Source: Marthasterias glacialis
Lineage: Eukaryota; Echinodermata; Asteroidea; Forcipulatida; Asteriidae
Reading direction: 5' to 3'
Assembly: GCA_911728455.2 (NCBI GenBank)
Contig: OU452234.1
Coordinates: 10,143,531-10,207,530 of the forward strand
Length of the DNA stretch: 64,000 bases
In this document: piece by piece, positions 22,641 to 33,794 of the stretch
Layout of the letters: each line of letters opens with the position of its first letter
Position numbering within the stretch: the stretch's first letter is position 1
Notes under the pieces: generated by a model
Database searches by the model: none
Told to the model about the DNA's origin: nothing
The model's input: the letters and a program-made list of their open reading frames with translations, nothing else
Position numbers and translations under genes: made by a program

Positions 22641-22933
22641 GGTCACTCATCGTCCATTATCGTACTACACCCATAGCAACTAGTGTACTAGACCCGTATA
22701 GCAACCGCAGTTCGTGGTACCTAGACGACTATGTGTGCATAAATCTAGTAGGCCTGCGCCTATCAGTGGTTGCCAACCCCAGTCTGACTGCGAGGGTCAG
22801 TAACGTTTTTGGCGGCCATTGACCCAGACTTGCCAGCTGTATTGTGGTTGGTCAGAACATGCACTATAAAAGACAATGGTATTTTTCTGCATTATATATT
22901 TTTTCCAAGTACCAGCTATTATGTAACATTTTT

Positions 22934-23296
22934 TAAAGCCCCAGCTCAACATTGGTAAATGACTGCAAATGCTTCCATCCTTTGTACAAATCAAGATATT
23001 TGTAATAAAACCAACCTGTGACAATGTCAGCTGATTTCGATGTTTTGTTTACGAGAAAACGGTAAAAATGCATTGATCATTTTTGTACGCATACCTATAT
23101 GCAGAATTTTCGTCTCACTGAGACGAAAACTAGTTTTGGAACTTAGTTCATTTATTATTCAATATGAAAACACATTTCAGGCAGAAATATTTCAAAGTTT
23201 TATACCGTCACTGTCTTTATACCATGTAAGGTATATGTAAATCTGTGCACAATTATTATGTTTTTCGTCTTACCAGTGTTGCTCTGTGGCTTTAAA
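22934..23296. mobile_element. MITE family A, full-length
   Basis: The termini TAAAGCCCCAGCTCAACATT and CCAGTGTTGCTCTGTGGCTTTA are inverted; the internal dyad TCGTCTCACTGAGACGA is at 23109. It sits between the inner and outer parts of the right palindrome arm with no counterpart at the mirrored left position. Confidence 0.85.
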
Positions 23297-23299
23297 CAG

Positions 23300-24390
23300 T
23301 TTTCATCAAACAAGTCGATGAAAGAAGAAACATGAATCTTTTATTAAAATTATAAAGTTGCAAAACATGCACACATGCATCCAAGAACCTACCTGTTTAT
23401 AAATACATTAGTTTTGATGTGTTTTTCCAGAGACTGAAATCTCTGATGGAGTGTTCTTATCTTCTTATAATCTGATCTTTAGAGAAAAGGTCCTATTGGG
23501 TCAAATCGATGTACTGACATTTTACGTTTGAATGGAATTTGATACAAGGTTGATGTGATGACAGGCGGGCAATATCAAAAGCCACTGGATTAGCTGAGCA
23601 AGACGTTCATCACATTGACCGACTGGTGTTCCGGAACGCAGACTTTCTGGAACGCCAGTGTTCTGGAACGCAGATCATGGGCTTTCAGTTTGATTAACTA
23701 AGAAGCCACGTCTTTAGTTAAGGCTGTATAGATATGCAAGATAGACCAAGTGTGGAAAAAAAAATATCCTTGTGGGTTACAAAAACCTACTTTTAAAAAG
23801 CAATTACTACATTTCCTCATTTACTTCGCCCAACGTAGAGGGAGTGGTAATAATCTTACTCAAATGTAGGATTTGTAATCTCGCATGTTGATGAGGAAAA
23901 GATAGAACCTAATACTTCTGTCGATCTCTTATAAGAGAAAGGTGGTGAAAAAATGACACCAGTTTGTGTTACATCTCGACGTTTCGAGCAGTCTGCTCTC
24001 CTGAAGACGATCAGAGCATTCTGAACGAAACGTCGGTTGTTACAGCGCACGGGAGACCGTACAACCATATTACTTTCAAGATAGCCGGATTGCTTGCACC
24101 GGTCAGACTGAAAAACGTTTGTTGCCATGAATGAGTTGCCAGGAATGTTCTTAAAAATATTCACATTGTTGTTTTAGCAAAAATAAATGCTGTCTTTAAC
24201 CCAAAACATCAACATCAAACATCAATGTGATAAAACAACATCGACGACAATGACGACGACGACAACACAACAAATGAGGATAATATTCCATTGTTTTCAT
24301 CATCAAATGTTATTATTATTATTTATTTTAAGAATAAAATTCATCAAGTATAAGTCGAGTTTACACATACACACACACACACACAAATAA

Positions 24391-24429
<39 letters not shown>

Positions 24430-24690
24430 ACGTTGAACGTAAGAACGAAATAGATGGTTTTAGTGTATATCCTTTGCTTGAAAAAACCTTTACAAGAATT
24501 AAAAAAAAAAAAAGGTTATGATAATCATTGAGAAAAAAACAGCAATAATAATAACCCGAGTGACTGGGGTAGCTTTGTCTGTGTTTACAGAGAGTAGAAG
24601 TTTTAGGTGATTCTGAAAGTTGGGGGCGTGTCATTTTGTTTATGTGTTTAAGGGAGGGACGCTAATTACGTCAAATTCAGTTTTGTGTGA
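23300..24690. repeat. Outer right arm of the large palindrome (diverged)
   Basis: Mirror of 8340-10150, as listed there. It contains a long poly-A tract (about 24393-24426) and a short CA run at 24365-24385 that the left arm lacks. The order of landmarks is preserved, which argues for one inverted duplication rather than scattered repeats. Confidence 0.65.
24240..24430. repeat. Simple repeats: GAC, CA and poly-A runs
   Basis: GACGACGACGACAA near 24255, a CACACACACACA run near 24366-24385 and a run of about 33 A from 24393. No gene signal is present. Confidence 0.8.
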
Positions 24691-25012
24691 TGCACTCATT
24701 TTCCAATAGATAGAAAAAAATACAAGTTTCTCACCCCACGTTAAAATGGTATAAAATGTAATTTTATTTGATCATTTTTCAGAGTGAAATTTGAAACATG
24801 ATAGCGTTGGATGCCAACATTATTTGGGTTTGTAACATTTTACACAGGAATTTGTTGCTGTTTAGTCTTCGCTATTTTAAATAGCAACCAAAGATAACTG
24901 CTTAATTATCAAAATCACTCAACAAACACTTAAACGTCTCTCAGCCTCTAGAAAAAAAATCAAATATATTTCTGACAACTGAACTTCATTTTTCTTTTCA
25001 ATTTTTAGTAGC

Positions 25013-25870
25013 ATGATAACAAGTCTGGGTGACAACAAATTTACTCACTTTCATTTTTTTTAAACAATATATGGTTTGCATTGCGCTTTTTATGTATACC
25101 GACGGCCATGTGAAAAGATCAGAAAACATTTTTTTTCTTCTTTTATTAAGTGTTATTATATCGGCCTGTTTATTAGCAATACCTGATGTTGGCTTAAAAC
25201 ATTCTTGGCGGTAGCAAGGTAAAGTCATTGTGAAATAAAAATTCACACGAAATTAATTTGTCATATTTAAGCAAATATTACAGGGGCAGTTTCGGTTATA
25301 CGTTACTAGTGCTTATAATCTATATAATGTCACATTTAAAACGAGAGTATGATTTCGATTGCATCATCTTGTCTCTTGACATTATATACAGTTACTTAAG
25401 TCACCCTTGTTACGTCTTCTCGAAAGACCGCCTCATATTTCTGAGTCAAAAGTGGTGATAGCGTATAAGTAAAACTTGATAATGACAAAAATAGTTTTGC
25501 AAAGATAACTGTTTAGTCTATAAAGATAAGATAGAAGTTATCGACGTTTCGATCAGTATACTCTGATCGTCTTCAGCAAGCATGGTAAATTAACAAGTCT
25601 GGGTAACAACAAATCTACTCACATATTATACTTATCAGCAACCCATCGTTTGCACTGCGCCTTTAATACAATACTTAAAATTCTTCGGATTCCCCCTTTT
25701 TTTTTTAATTGGCCATGTCAGAGGATCGAAAATTCATGTTCCTTTGATTAATTGTAAAATAATAATGAAAATGGCGGCCTATGTACAGCAATACTATAAG
25801 AATGGCTTAAAACACGTATGGCAATAGCAAGATTAGAGTTATAATAACAAAAAATGAACACTTTTTAAAT
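25013..25870. repeat. Diverged tandem duplication upstream of the FReD gene
   Basis: Unit 1 (25013-25250) and unit 2 (25580-25870) share AACAAGTCTGGGTRACAACAA, TTTGCAYTGCGC, GGCCATGT, AGCAATAC and GGCTTAAAACA in the same order. A dyad-rich GACGTTTCGATCAG motif at 25542-25576 stands just before unit 2. Confidence 0.65.
25542..25576 (-). other. Hammerhead-ribozyme-like dyad motif
   Basis: On the minus strand it reads CTGAAGAC, GATCAG, a six-base loop, CTGATC, GAAACGTCG. CUGANGA, a stem and GAAAC are the core order of a hammerhead, but one extra C lies between the two. Similar motifs lie at 9147-9180 (minus) and 24001-24035 (plus). Such motifs are known in Penelope-like elements; activity is not claimed. 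Confidence 0.4.
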
Positions 25871-26347
25871 CAAGTTTATCATATTTCATCATAAACTTAG
25901 TGATTTGTCTCACCGTCTACTGATACAAATGGTGTATTATTTAAACAAACGGTTTTTTTTTTCATCAAACAGTCACAGGAATCTCAAAGTAACGCAAAAA
26001 TAACTTCAAAATATATTTTCGGGACAACTGAAAAACTGTTTCATCATAACCTTGTATGTTACCGTTTAGCTGTATACACTGAATACTGTTGAAAGTTCAC
26101 GCGTCTTAAATTTGCATAATTTTCTGGTGATTTTTATTTATTTATTTATTTATTTATTTTTTTGACGACACTTGAATCTTGACGTCATAAGTCAAAGGGC
26201 ACGTCCTGCCTCCCGTTAGTTTCACTATTATTCTTCAAAATAACCAAACAGGCTCACACTGTGGAATGCTTCCACTCAAGTTCAGTTCAAAACGTACACA
26301 AACTATACACCCTGAGATTCTGATTATTGTTGAGAGGTTGTCTCAAA

Positions 26348-28413
26348 ATGGGGCTGATAACTTTAAGATTCTCGAAGTTTGTCTGTTTATCCGTGCTTGT
26401 CGTGATTGCGGTTTGTGTCTGTCAACCACAACTCTCCATCAACCAACCTGCGAACACCGGGAGCGGCTGGAACTGTACTACTGTGTCTTCGGAGCTAAAA
26501 GACATGAAACGACAGTTGGAAAAGCTGCAAGAAACATTATCTGCCTTGGTTGGCTCCTGGGATGGTAAGTCAATAGGGTTATACGAAAGGTGAGACACCC
26601 CACCCCACAGTGTCAAACTCGCAGTTTCTGGTATAGGCCTTATTACAGTATTTTCAAAATGGGTTTAAGAATTATGTGGAATTTGAATCCATTGGTTTTT
26701 ATTTTTTCAATACAACTTGAATCGATTACAATGTCTAAGTTGGATTTTTTGCTGTAATATTTTGTCTGCTTTTTGCATCAACACTTCTTCCCTAAAATTG
26801 GATAACAACACCCATGCGTTATTGTCATAAAGGAAGTTTCTATATAGATGGTGAAAATAACTGGTTTTTTTCACGTCACTTAAAAGAGTTCCGTAAACTT
26901 GCTGGTATGGGGAAGTCGGTAAATTGTGATAGTTTGATGAATCGGGAGAGTAGCCTATAATATAAGAGAATGGGTTGAATGGTGAGCAGTTTGAAAAACT
27001 TCAGTCGATCAAAGTCACCTGTAAGGTTCGGTTTGTAATAGGGTCGGTGTCAAGACCAAAGCGAAGCCTAAAACTGACTGAGTGAAAGTCGTCGAACACA
27101 GAATTTATTTCCGAATTTATTCACAGTGTAAACTAATACATGTTGCAAATCTGCACAATAAGTAAAGCTTGTATCATTGTTATCTCTTGCTGTTGTTTTG
27201 AGTTTATGTCAAATTAAAAGACTGTATATGTTTCTAGCATAAAGTGATTTCGTTTGATTGATTTATACTTCTGTAAAATAAATTGTTTTAACGACAAATC
27301 TTATTTTGTTTGGGGGATTTGAAGCCAAATATATTCAGTTTGGTAATTATGACAGGATTACATGTTTCTTTGTACAGTTAGTTCAGCTTTACTCCCCAAG
27401 GATTGTTCGGAGGCTCTGACATGGGGTGTGAGGGAGAGCGGCGTGTACATGGTCAAACCGCCGGACTGCGGCAGGCCCTTCCATGTGTACTGTGATATGG
27501 ATACAGACGGTGGAGGATGGACGGTACGTTGGGTTTTTTAGTCATCAGGTTTCAGGTTTTGTTTTTAAACAAGAACAATTCATAAAGAGTGTTCTTCATC
27601 TAACAGGTGTTTCAGAGGCGGAAGGACGGCAGTGTTGATTTCTACTTGAACTTCGCCGATTACAGCCGGGGATTTGGGAGTTTTGACGGTGAATTTTGGC
27701 TCGGCAACGAGTTCTTGCACCGTCTGACTGCAGAGGGCGTTCATGAGCTACGCGTCGATCTCTCAGATTTTTATGGCAACACGCGGTATGCCAAATATGG
27801 ATTGTTTCGTATCAGTGATGTTAGTGACAACTACAGGCTGACAGTGAGAAGTTATTCAGGGACTGCTGGTAAGAAATAAGCAAAATTTCTTATTAACGTG
27901 TTGGCAGATACTCTCTTTCAGTAAGCCTGGAGTTTTCTAAATTGAATAGACTAGTGGTATTAACTAAGTTGCAGGAAAAGATCGTCGACTATTGAATGCT
28001 CGGATTATCTTATAAAGATAATGAGATGAAACAGATTTGGATCACGTCAGTAAACGTGATTTGGTTCATTTTGGTCCAAGATCAGTTAAATTAGAAACGC
28101 TGATACTAAATGCCCATAATACTTGTTCGTTTGTTTAAATAAAACATCGTTCTTTGTTTCAGGTGACTCCATGACCTGGCAGAATAATAATCAGTTCTCT
28201 ACTAAAGACCAAGACAACGATGCCTATGAAAGGAACTGTGCCCAGATATACCACGGCGCCTGGTGGTACGTTAACTGCCACCGTTCTAATCTCAACGGGG
28301 CTTATCTCCGTGGGACCACGACTGAACGTGCTCGGGGAGTTGCTTGGATTGCCTGGAAGGGAGTATATTACTCACTCAAAACCTCAGAGATGAAAATAAG
28401 AACCACTCCATAA
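26348..28413 (+). CDS. Secreted fibrinogen-related protein (FReD), ficolin/angiopoietin-like without collagen domain
   Basis: Four exons, 26348-26564, 27378-27523, 27607-27868 and 28163-28413 (TAA at 28411), have consistent phases and encode 291 residues. The first ATG is taken; no other ATG precedes it in frame. Residues 1-25 are a hydrophobic signal peptide; 47-69 form a short heptad-rich coiled coil ([15 protein letters not shown]) after Cys43, suiting oligomerisation. Residues 81-291 are a full fibrinogen C-terminal domain: [36 protein letters not shown], the NEFLHRLT region, a calcium-site type DQDND at 224-228, NCA at 233-235, [15 protein letters not shown], and a closing MKIR. The family binds acetylated sugars or other surface ligands in innate recognition, adhesion or coagulation-like roles. 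No collagen repeat is present, so it is not a classical ficolin. A MITE begins 78 nt past the stop and may supply the 3' end. No break was seen. The ligand is unknown. Confidence 0.93.
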
Positions 28414-28490
28414 CAACGATAAGTTGATTTCCGTAATGTTGGTTTGCTATGTAATGTAGTAGCCGGCTTACGTCATTGTTATCTTATACA

Positions 28491-29282
28491 ATAGACCGAT
28501 TGCGCGAACCGCGTCATGTGAACTGTAGTGGGTATTAAATGTATAAGCAAACACGACGTCATCCAAAGGAAAATGCGGAACGGTACTTATGATTGTTGCA
28601 TTTCTTTATTCGATCGAGGCTTTTTTCTCGAAATCTGTGAAATATATTACTGAGTTTGTACCAGAGACCTTCGAGTGGCCGAATAAAGCCGGTAAGGACA
28701 GTTCCAGCAAGTCTAGGAAATTATACAGGTCAGTTACGTATTAATGTGCATGATGTTGTAGTACTATTGCACGACGGAACGTTTGGGCCAGACGACCGCG
28801 AGTACACACTTTTCAACACAAGAATTTCACACTTTTGAAGCTGAATCGTCCGAAGAAATGACTTTCCAAAACTTTGTGATTCCTTTGCCTATTTGAAATT
28901 TCGCAAGGCTAGGTATAAATACTCATTTTTCCAATGTCCTTTACCCTTTTTTTTTTTTTTTTTTTTTTTTTTACAGTGATTTAGACCTACATTTACAAAC
29001 CAAATAACAGGCGGGTGCATAGTCGTCCGACGCCGGTAGTGCATAACTCAAAATAAACCCTCTTTTGAGTAGAATACTTGTATAGTTTATGAAACAGTAA
29101 TGTGATTAAAATCAATGTCACAACATACCACTTTAATAAAATGGCTTAGTAACTGCGCTATTATTACCAAAAGCCGACTTTTGGTGTGACTCTGTCGGTA
29201 GTTTGCCAGTAGCTCAGATGACGTTGTACCCACTAAAGGTCACGTGATGACATGTTAAGATTGGTCGCGCAATCGGTCTATT
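28491..29282. mobile_element. Family D DNA element, full-length
   Basis: ATAGACCGATTGCGCGA at the start and TCGCGCAATCGGTCTAT at the end are perfect inverted repeats, followed inside by TAGTGGGTA with a CACRTGA motif on both sides. Length is about 790 bp, with a poly-T run near 28950-28972. It starts 78 nt after the FReD stop codon. Confidence 0.88.
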
Positions 29283-29845
29283 ACTTCGCGAAAAATATGC
29301 ACGCAATAATTTTACTCATTATTTTTTAGAATAACAGTGTAACCTAATTCTACTCGTATGTAGATGCATAGCCTGTGTTTCACAAGACAAGATGCATGGC
29401 AGTACAAGTGTAATGAAAGAGAATTAGCAAATAAGAAACAGTTTTTTTATTTGCAATTGTAACAAAGTGTGGTCTATCAAAAACTTGAGAAGGGAAGTTG
29501 ATTTACTCTTCGAAAACAATTCAAATGTATTATTCCTTTAGCTAAAAAAATAGAGCAATGTTGTTCAACATTCATTTCAAATGTTTGAAGTTTTATCGCT
29601 CTAAGATGCAGTTTTTAGGTTGGAACAAGACAATAAAAACCGCAACCGATTGTAGTTAAAAAATAATAAAGAAAAAAATGTTAAATAAGTAATATTCTTA
29701 TGATTAGTTTGAATTGTTGTTTTAATGTTAACGGACAAAATAGTTTATGCTTCTATGTATCAAAGACAAAAATAAATGATATATTTGACCACACTAAACA
29801 AAATACTTTTTAAAAACAGAAGTTGGACATTGAAAATTTGGACAT
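29283..29845. other. Intergenic AT-rich DNA, nothing recognised
   Basis: Only short random frames and A/T runs; no splice-consistent exon or shared repeat. Confidence 0.5.
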
Positions 29846-30000
29846 TATTTGACTGCTGCAGATTGCTATATGACAACACCAACATGGTGTTAATTTTACC
29901 AATGATAAAGCAATGGGGATAACTAACACCATGTCGGTGTTGTCACATATAGATACCGAGAGAATCAATTTAACACCCCAGTGTTTGCAGTGTATTAAAA
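29846..30000. mobile_element. Palindromic MITE (GGTGTTAATT / AGAATCAATTTAACACCCC), copy 1
   Basis: ACAACACCAACATGGTGTTAA, ATTTTACCAATGATAAAGCA and AACACCATGTCGGTGTTGTC form nested inverted repeats; the right end AGAATCAATTTAACACCCCA equals the second copy at 36973-37146. The left end is damaged. Confidence 0.7.
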
Positions 30001-31425
30001 TGCCCCTTGTTGGTCATGTTAAATACTGTAACAAAAGAAAAAAAACATCACTTTCTGAAGGAATAATATTTCATTGTATCTACACAACAACAAAAAATAT
30101 GATATAATTTTTGTATTAAGAATAAAGAATTAGGAGACCAAAAGCTGCAGCATCTGTGTGCAGAAAAAAAGGGTCTCCGGGAAAAGTCATTTGCTTAAAT
30201 AAATAACTGAACTTTGCAGAAGAATAATACCCATGGAGTATCAGTTACACTATTAAACTATGGTCTTTTGCTGTGTTTTTGGTTTTTGCTTTCTTTTTGT
30301 GGGGAAATTCGAAACAGTCCAGAACACTGCTCTGTGTATATATCATATTACGGACATGTGAGAAAAATTGAAAAAGTGAAAAGAGAGTTACATTTTCTTT
30401 TTCTTTTTTTTTGGTTTTTGTTTGTTTTTGTTTTGATGGGGAAACATTACAAACATTAAAAAAAATATGTCAAACAACATAATTTTGGTGAAAAATAAAT
30501 CTGTGTCTTAAAAACGTGAAAATAATACACGTTGTACATTTTCGTTTTAGACAAAAAAAATCATCGCAGGGGGTCAAAATATTACGCTTTTTTTCGTGAT
30601 GTTCTTTAGTTATCCAGATACTATGCTCGTTAGGGCGACATAAAACAAGGTTAAACAGTGTCATTAGTCAGACAACAAGTGAATCGAAATTCATGAAGAG
30701 TATGGTGAGACTGAGATAGGGTCACATTTTTCTGAAGAGATCACGCGCGCATGTTTGCATTCACTGTGTGCTCGTGCGCGTATGTATATCGTCCTGAACG
30801 ACTCCGTGCATCCGTGCATGAATGTACGTGTGCGACTGCGTACCGTCCGTATACGGACTCCGTGCACGGATAACGCCGGGCTTAGGGATTAACTATGATT
30901 GGACACCTGATGACGTAATGATGACATAACCCATGTTGCACATCTGCATGTTGATATCTTATCATTGTTAACTTTCAATGCTATGTGAATTAATTTTGCA
31001 TTGATGAGAGTATTTGCGGAAATGGGTTCGTCAGAAATAGGAAGAGATAATTAACGAAGAAAATAAAAAACAACGAAACAAAAAAAAAAAGGATAAGAAA
31101 TAGAATAAATAAAAAAAAAAAAATAAATAAATAAAAGTTAGAGTTTTTCAGCTGAAGCTGAACACATAATTTAAAAAAGAAGAAAAAAAAGGAGAAGAAG
31201 GAAACAGGGAGTGATTACCAAAAACCCGTCCAGAGAAAAGCAGGGTTTTAGGTTCTTGGTAAGTATTATTTCACCGTTTGGGACTATTCCTTGCCATTTT
31301 GCTCTCACGCTGGAATAAAGTCACGTAAGCCATCCGGGATAGATAATTCTTCCACCTGGGTTTACTGTGGAATGCGCGTCTTAATAAGTTCATCATTGTT
31401 ATGCAAATAAGGAGTTCTATGCTTG
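30001..31425. other. Intergenic AT-rich DNA with one GC-skewed dyad patch
   Basis: Mostly A-rich and T-rich runs. 30775-30865 has alternating CGTGC/GTACG motifs and a TCCGTATACGGA dyad. No gene is supported. Confidence 0.5.
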
Positions 31426-31433
31426 TTCTTGTT

Positions 31434-31793
31434 ATATACTCATTGTGGTGAACACTGTACGTTGTGCATGGCATTCGGATTGAACTGTTCGGGACTGGAG
31501 GACAGCATGGCCGTACCTTTCGGCTTCAACATAGAATTTGGATGACGAGAACTGAAGTTAAACCTTATGCACTTGTGTCCTTGGCCAGAAAGTTCTGACT
31601 CCAAACTTCGGTACACTCAAAACAGAAATTCACTGTTGAGCCCTTTGGCACGTATCGTGAGTTCCACGAAGTTATCTACTTCGGACTAAATACTTTAAAA
31701 GCAAAATGTTAACTTCGGTGTTGAGCTTGCGAGTGGCTGGAGAGAGCTCCGGTGAATTGCCTTGACTGCAGAGTGAAAACGACATCTTGTTGA
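31434..31793 (+). other. Possible promoter and first exon of an unknown transcript
   Basis: TATATA at 31434 lies about 30 nt ahead of a less AT-rich block ending in a good donor (GTTGAG then GTAAGA at 31794). A 25-codon frame (ATG 31468, stop 31543) begins MAFGLNCSGLED. No partner exon can be assigned with confidence; the orphan exons at 37199 and 37673 are the nearest plus-strand candidates. Confidence 0.25.
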
Positions 31794-31912
31794 GGTAAGA
31801 CTTGTGAACAAATTTAACCACAAACACAGACTTGTTTGCTAAACTCAATTCGGCCCAATTTAATTCACTTCAATTCAATGAAAACTGCAAATTGTACCCC
31901 AGTGTGCACTAA

Positions 31913-32662
31913 ACACAGCGGCGTAGCTAAGGCATTTTCTTTGGGGGTGTGTGGAAGCCTAAATTTGCCGGCTGACATTATCAAATGAAAGTAAAAGCAC
32001 AATGACATGGGACTCACAAACATGTGGGGGTTCCGAGCGCTCATGAGGTTTTTCAGTGATTCCAAGGTTTAAAATGGCCCTCAGATGCCGGGCGTTCGAC
32101 GACTCTTATACGAAATGCAAGCTTTGGAAACCGTGATTTTTTTTTTGCGAATCCCCTGTTGGAGTGAATAGACATAATTTCTAGTGGGGGTCAAGGGGGC
32201 GAAGCCCCCGGACGCTCAACGGTTTTAAGTGTTTTCAGGGCTAAGGAGGACCGTCAAGTTGCCGAAAACAGACGTTTGAAATTCAAACTTCGAATGCTTT
32301 GGACTCGCGACAAATCCCCTCTTGTTGGAGGTTATAGGGGCAACAATTTCTTATATGGGGGTCCGGGGGCGGGGAGGCTTCGGACGCTCTACGACTTTTA
32401 GTGTTTTCAGAGCAGAGATTTTCGTACGTTGCCGAGAATATTATTCAAATTTTGACTTCTCATACTTCAATGATTAAACTTAAATTTTCAGTCGGCAAAA
32501 CCATTCGGCAAATCTTTAGGCTTGCCGAATGGTTTTGTGCTCAATCCGAGCCCTTACTCGGGTAAGTTTGGTACTCAATTTGCCCACTGTGGTTCTAACT
32601 GCCGACTTAGGAAAAAATGGGGGGGGGGGTCACACCCCCGGTCGCAACGCCGCTGGCTAAAC
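31913..32662. mobile_element. DNA element with AGCGGCGT ends
   Basis: ACAGCGGCGTAGCTAAGG at the left and GCAACGCCGCTGGCT at the right are short inverted repeats. Inside are two degenerate tandem blocks (GGGGTCNNGGGGGCGNNG, then a GACGCTCNACG and TTTTAAGTGTTTTCAGRGC segment) of about 180 bp. Non-coding. Confidence 0.6.
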
Positions 32663-32791
32663 ATTTAACATTAATATCAAACATTTTCACAGCTGATTCA
32701 AAAGAAAAAATACCTAATAAATAGTGATTTAAAAAGATGAATAGCACTGGGTAAAAATGGTAGTCAGAACCAGTTTATACTTTTTAAAAGG

Positions 32792-33205
32792 GCGAAAATG
32801 CCGTATCCGGCTGCCACTTTATCTCCCTCAAGTTAGGTCAGATTATATCATTACGTGTCCAGAAAGGTTGACAGAATACAAACAGAGACAAACAGGCACT
32901 CTTAATGATTATAAGGTGCCGAAATCATGAAAAATAAGCCATTTTCACGTCTACGTTGGGATTGACAACGCTACTCGCTAAATACCATTGTAGTTCATTT
33001 GGGCACGAATGCGCGAAAGTTCCGGCCGCGCGATGAAATGACCGTTTGATTTATTTTTCTTTTATGTCAATAATTAGCGTTTTAGCTATCAATTCCTGGA
33101 GAGCAATATTTAAAAAAAAGGGAAATTAAGCACAACATCCTTTAAAAAATCTAAAAATCCCTTAGAAAGTGGCAGCCGGATAACGTTTCCGGCAAACTTG
33201 TTCAT
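32792..33205. mobile_element. MITE with CCGTATCCGGCTGCCACTTT ends
   Basis: CGTATCCGGCTGCCACTTT at 32801 pairs with AAAGTGGCAGCCGGATAACG at 33167. The body is AT-rich, with a TTCCGGCCGCGCG patch near 33020. Confidence 0.78.
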
Positions 33206-33256
33206 TATAACATGATCAATATAATACCAGCCTAATTTATTAACTGGAGCTTTGGT

Positions 33257-33482
33257 TGGGGTGCTCTAATCCATTAATTTATCCCATTTTGGGATACTTT
33301 TTTTTTGCGTTTTTTTTTGCGTTTTTTACCTATAAAAATAAAAATGGAGCCCGATAATTACAGTCTAAAAACATAAAATCACCCCCTTATAATTACAAGC
33401 TAAAAACGCAAAATCCAAAATTTCGCGTGATCATACTGAGTGTTAAAAAGTTAAGGGAAAAAATGGTAAGAGCACTCTACTA
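33257..33482. mobile_element. Small MITE with GGTGCTCTAATCC-type ends
   Basis: GGGGTGCTCTAATCCATTAAT and its inverse ending GGTAAGAGCACTCTA are imperfect. TTTTTTGCGTTTTTTACC and CTAAAAACGCAAAATCC form a second inner pair. Confidence 0.55.
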
Positions 33483-33659
33483 TTAAAAGCCCCTGTTTAC
33501 CTTGCCCCGCCCCCATTTTTTTTATTTTTATTTTTATTTTTTTTTTTTTGTATTTTTGTTTGGATTCAGCTTCTTGTCTTTAATTGTCACAAGATTGTCC
33601 CACAATTACCCGCTTTGCATTTGAACGGTACTCATTGATGTTTTTATGGGTTGTTTTCT

Positions 33660-33780
33660 CAAGTTGGAGAAGGAGAACGACCGAATCAGCTGTAAGCGGT
33701 GGGCCAGGGCGGGGAACGCCTTGAGGCAGACTGGCAGCCAGCAGCGAGCTCCCGTCCAGCCAATCTTCAAGAGACATTGA
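33660..33780 (+). other. GC-richer exon-like island, function unknown
   Basis: After a TTTTCTCAAG acceptor-like site, the plus strand reads LEKENDRISCKRWARAGN and on to a TGA at about 33778 (38 codons). On the minus strand a 65-codon frame (33777-33580) starts MSLEDWLDGSSLLAASLPQG. Both are open and base composition differs sharply from the flanks. Neither product is recognised, so strand and reality are uncertain. Confidence 0.25.
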
Positions 33781-33794
33781 TGAGACTGACTCTG

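Noticed and set aside
24001-24035. Active hammerhead ribozyme
   Set aside because: The core has an extra base and, in this copy, the stem would consume the conserved G; recorded only as a hammerhead-like motif.
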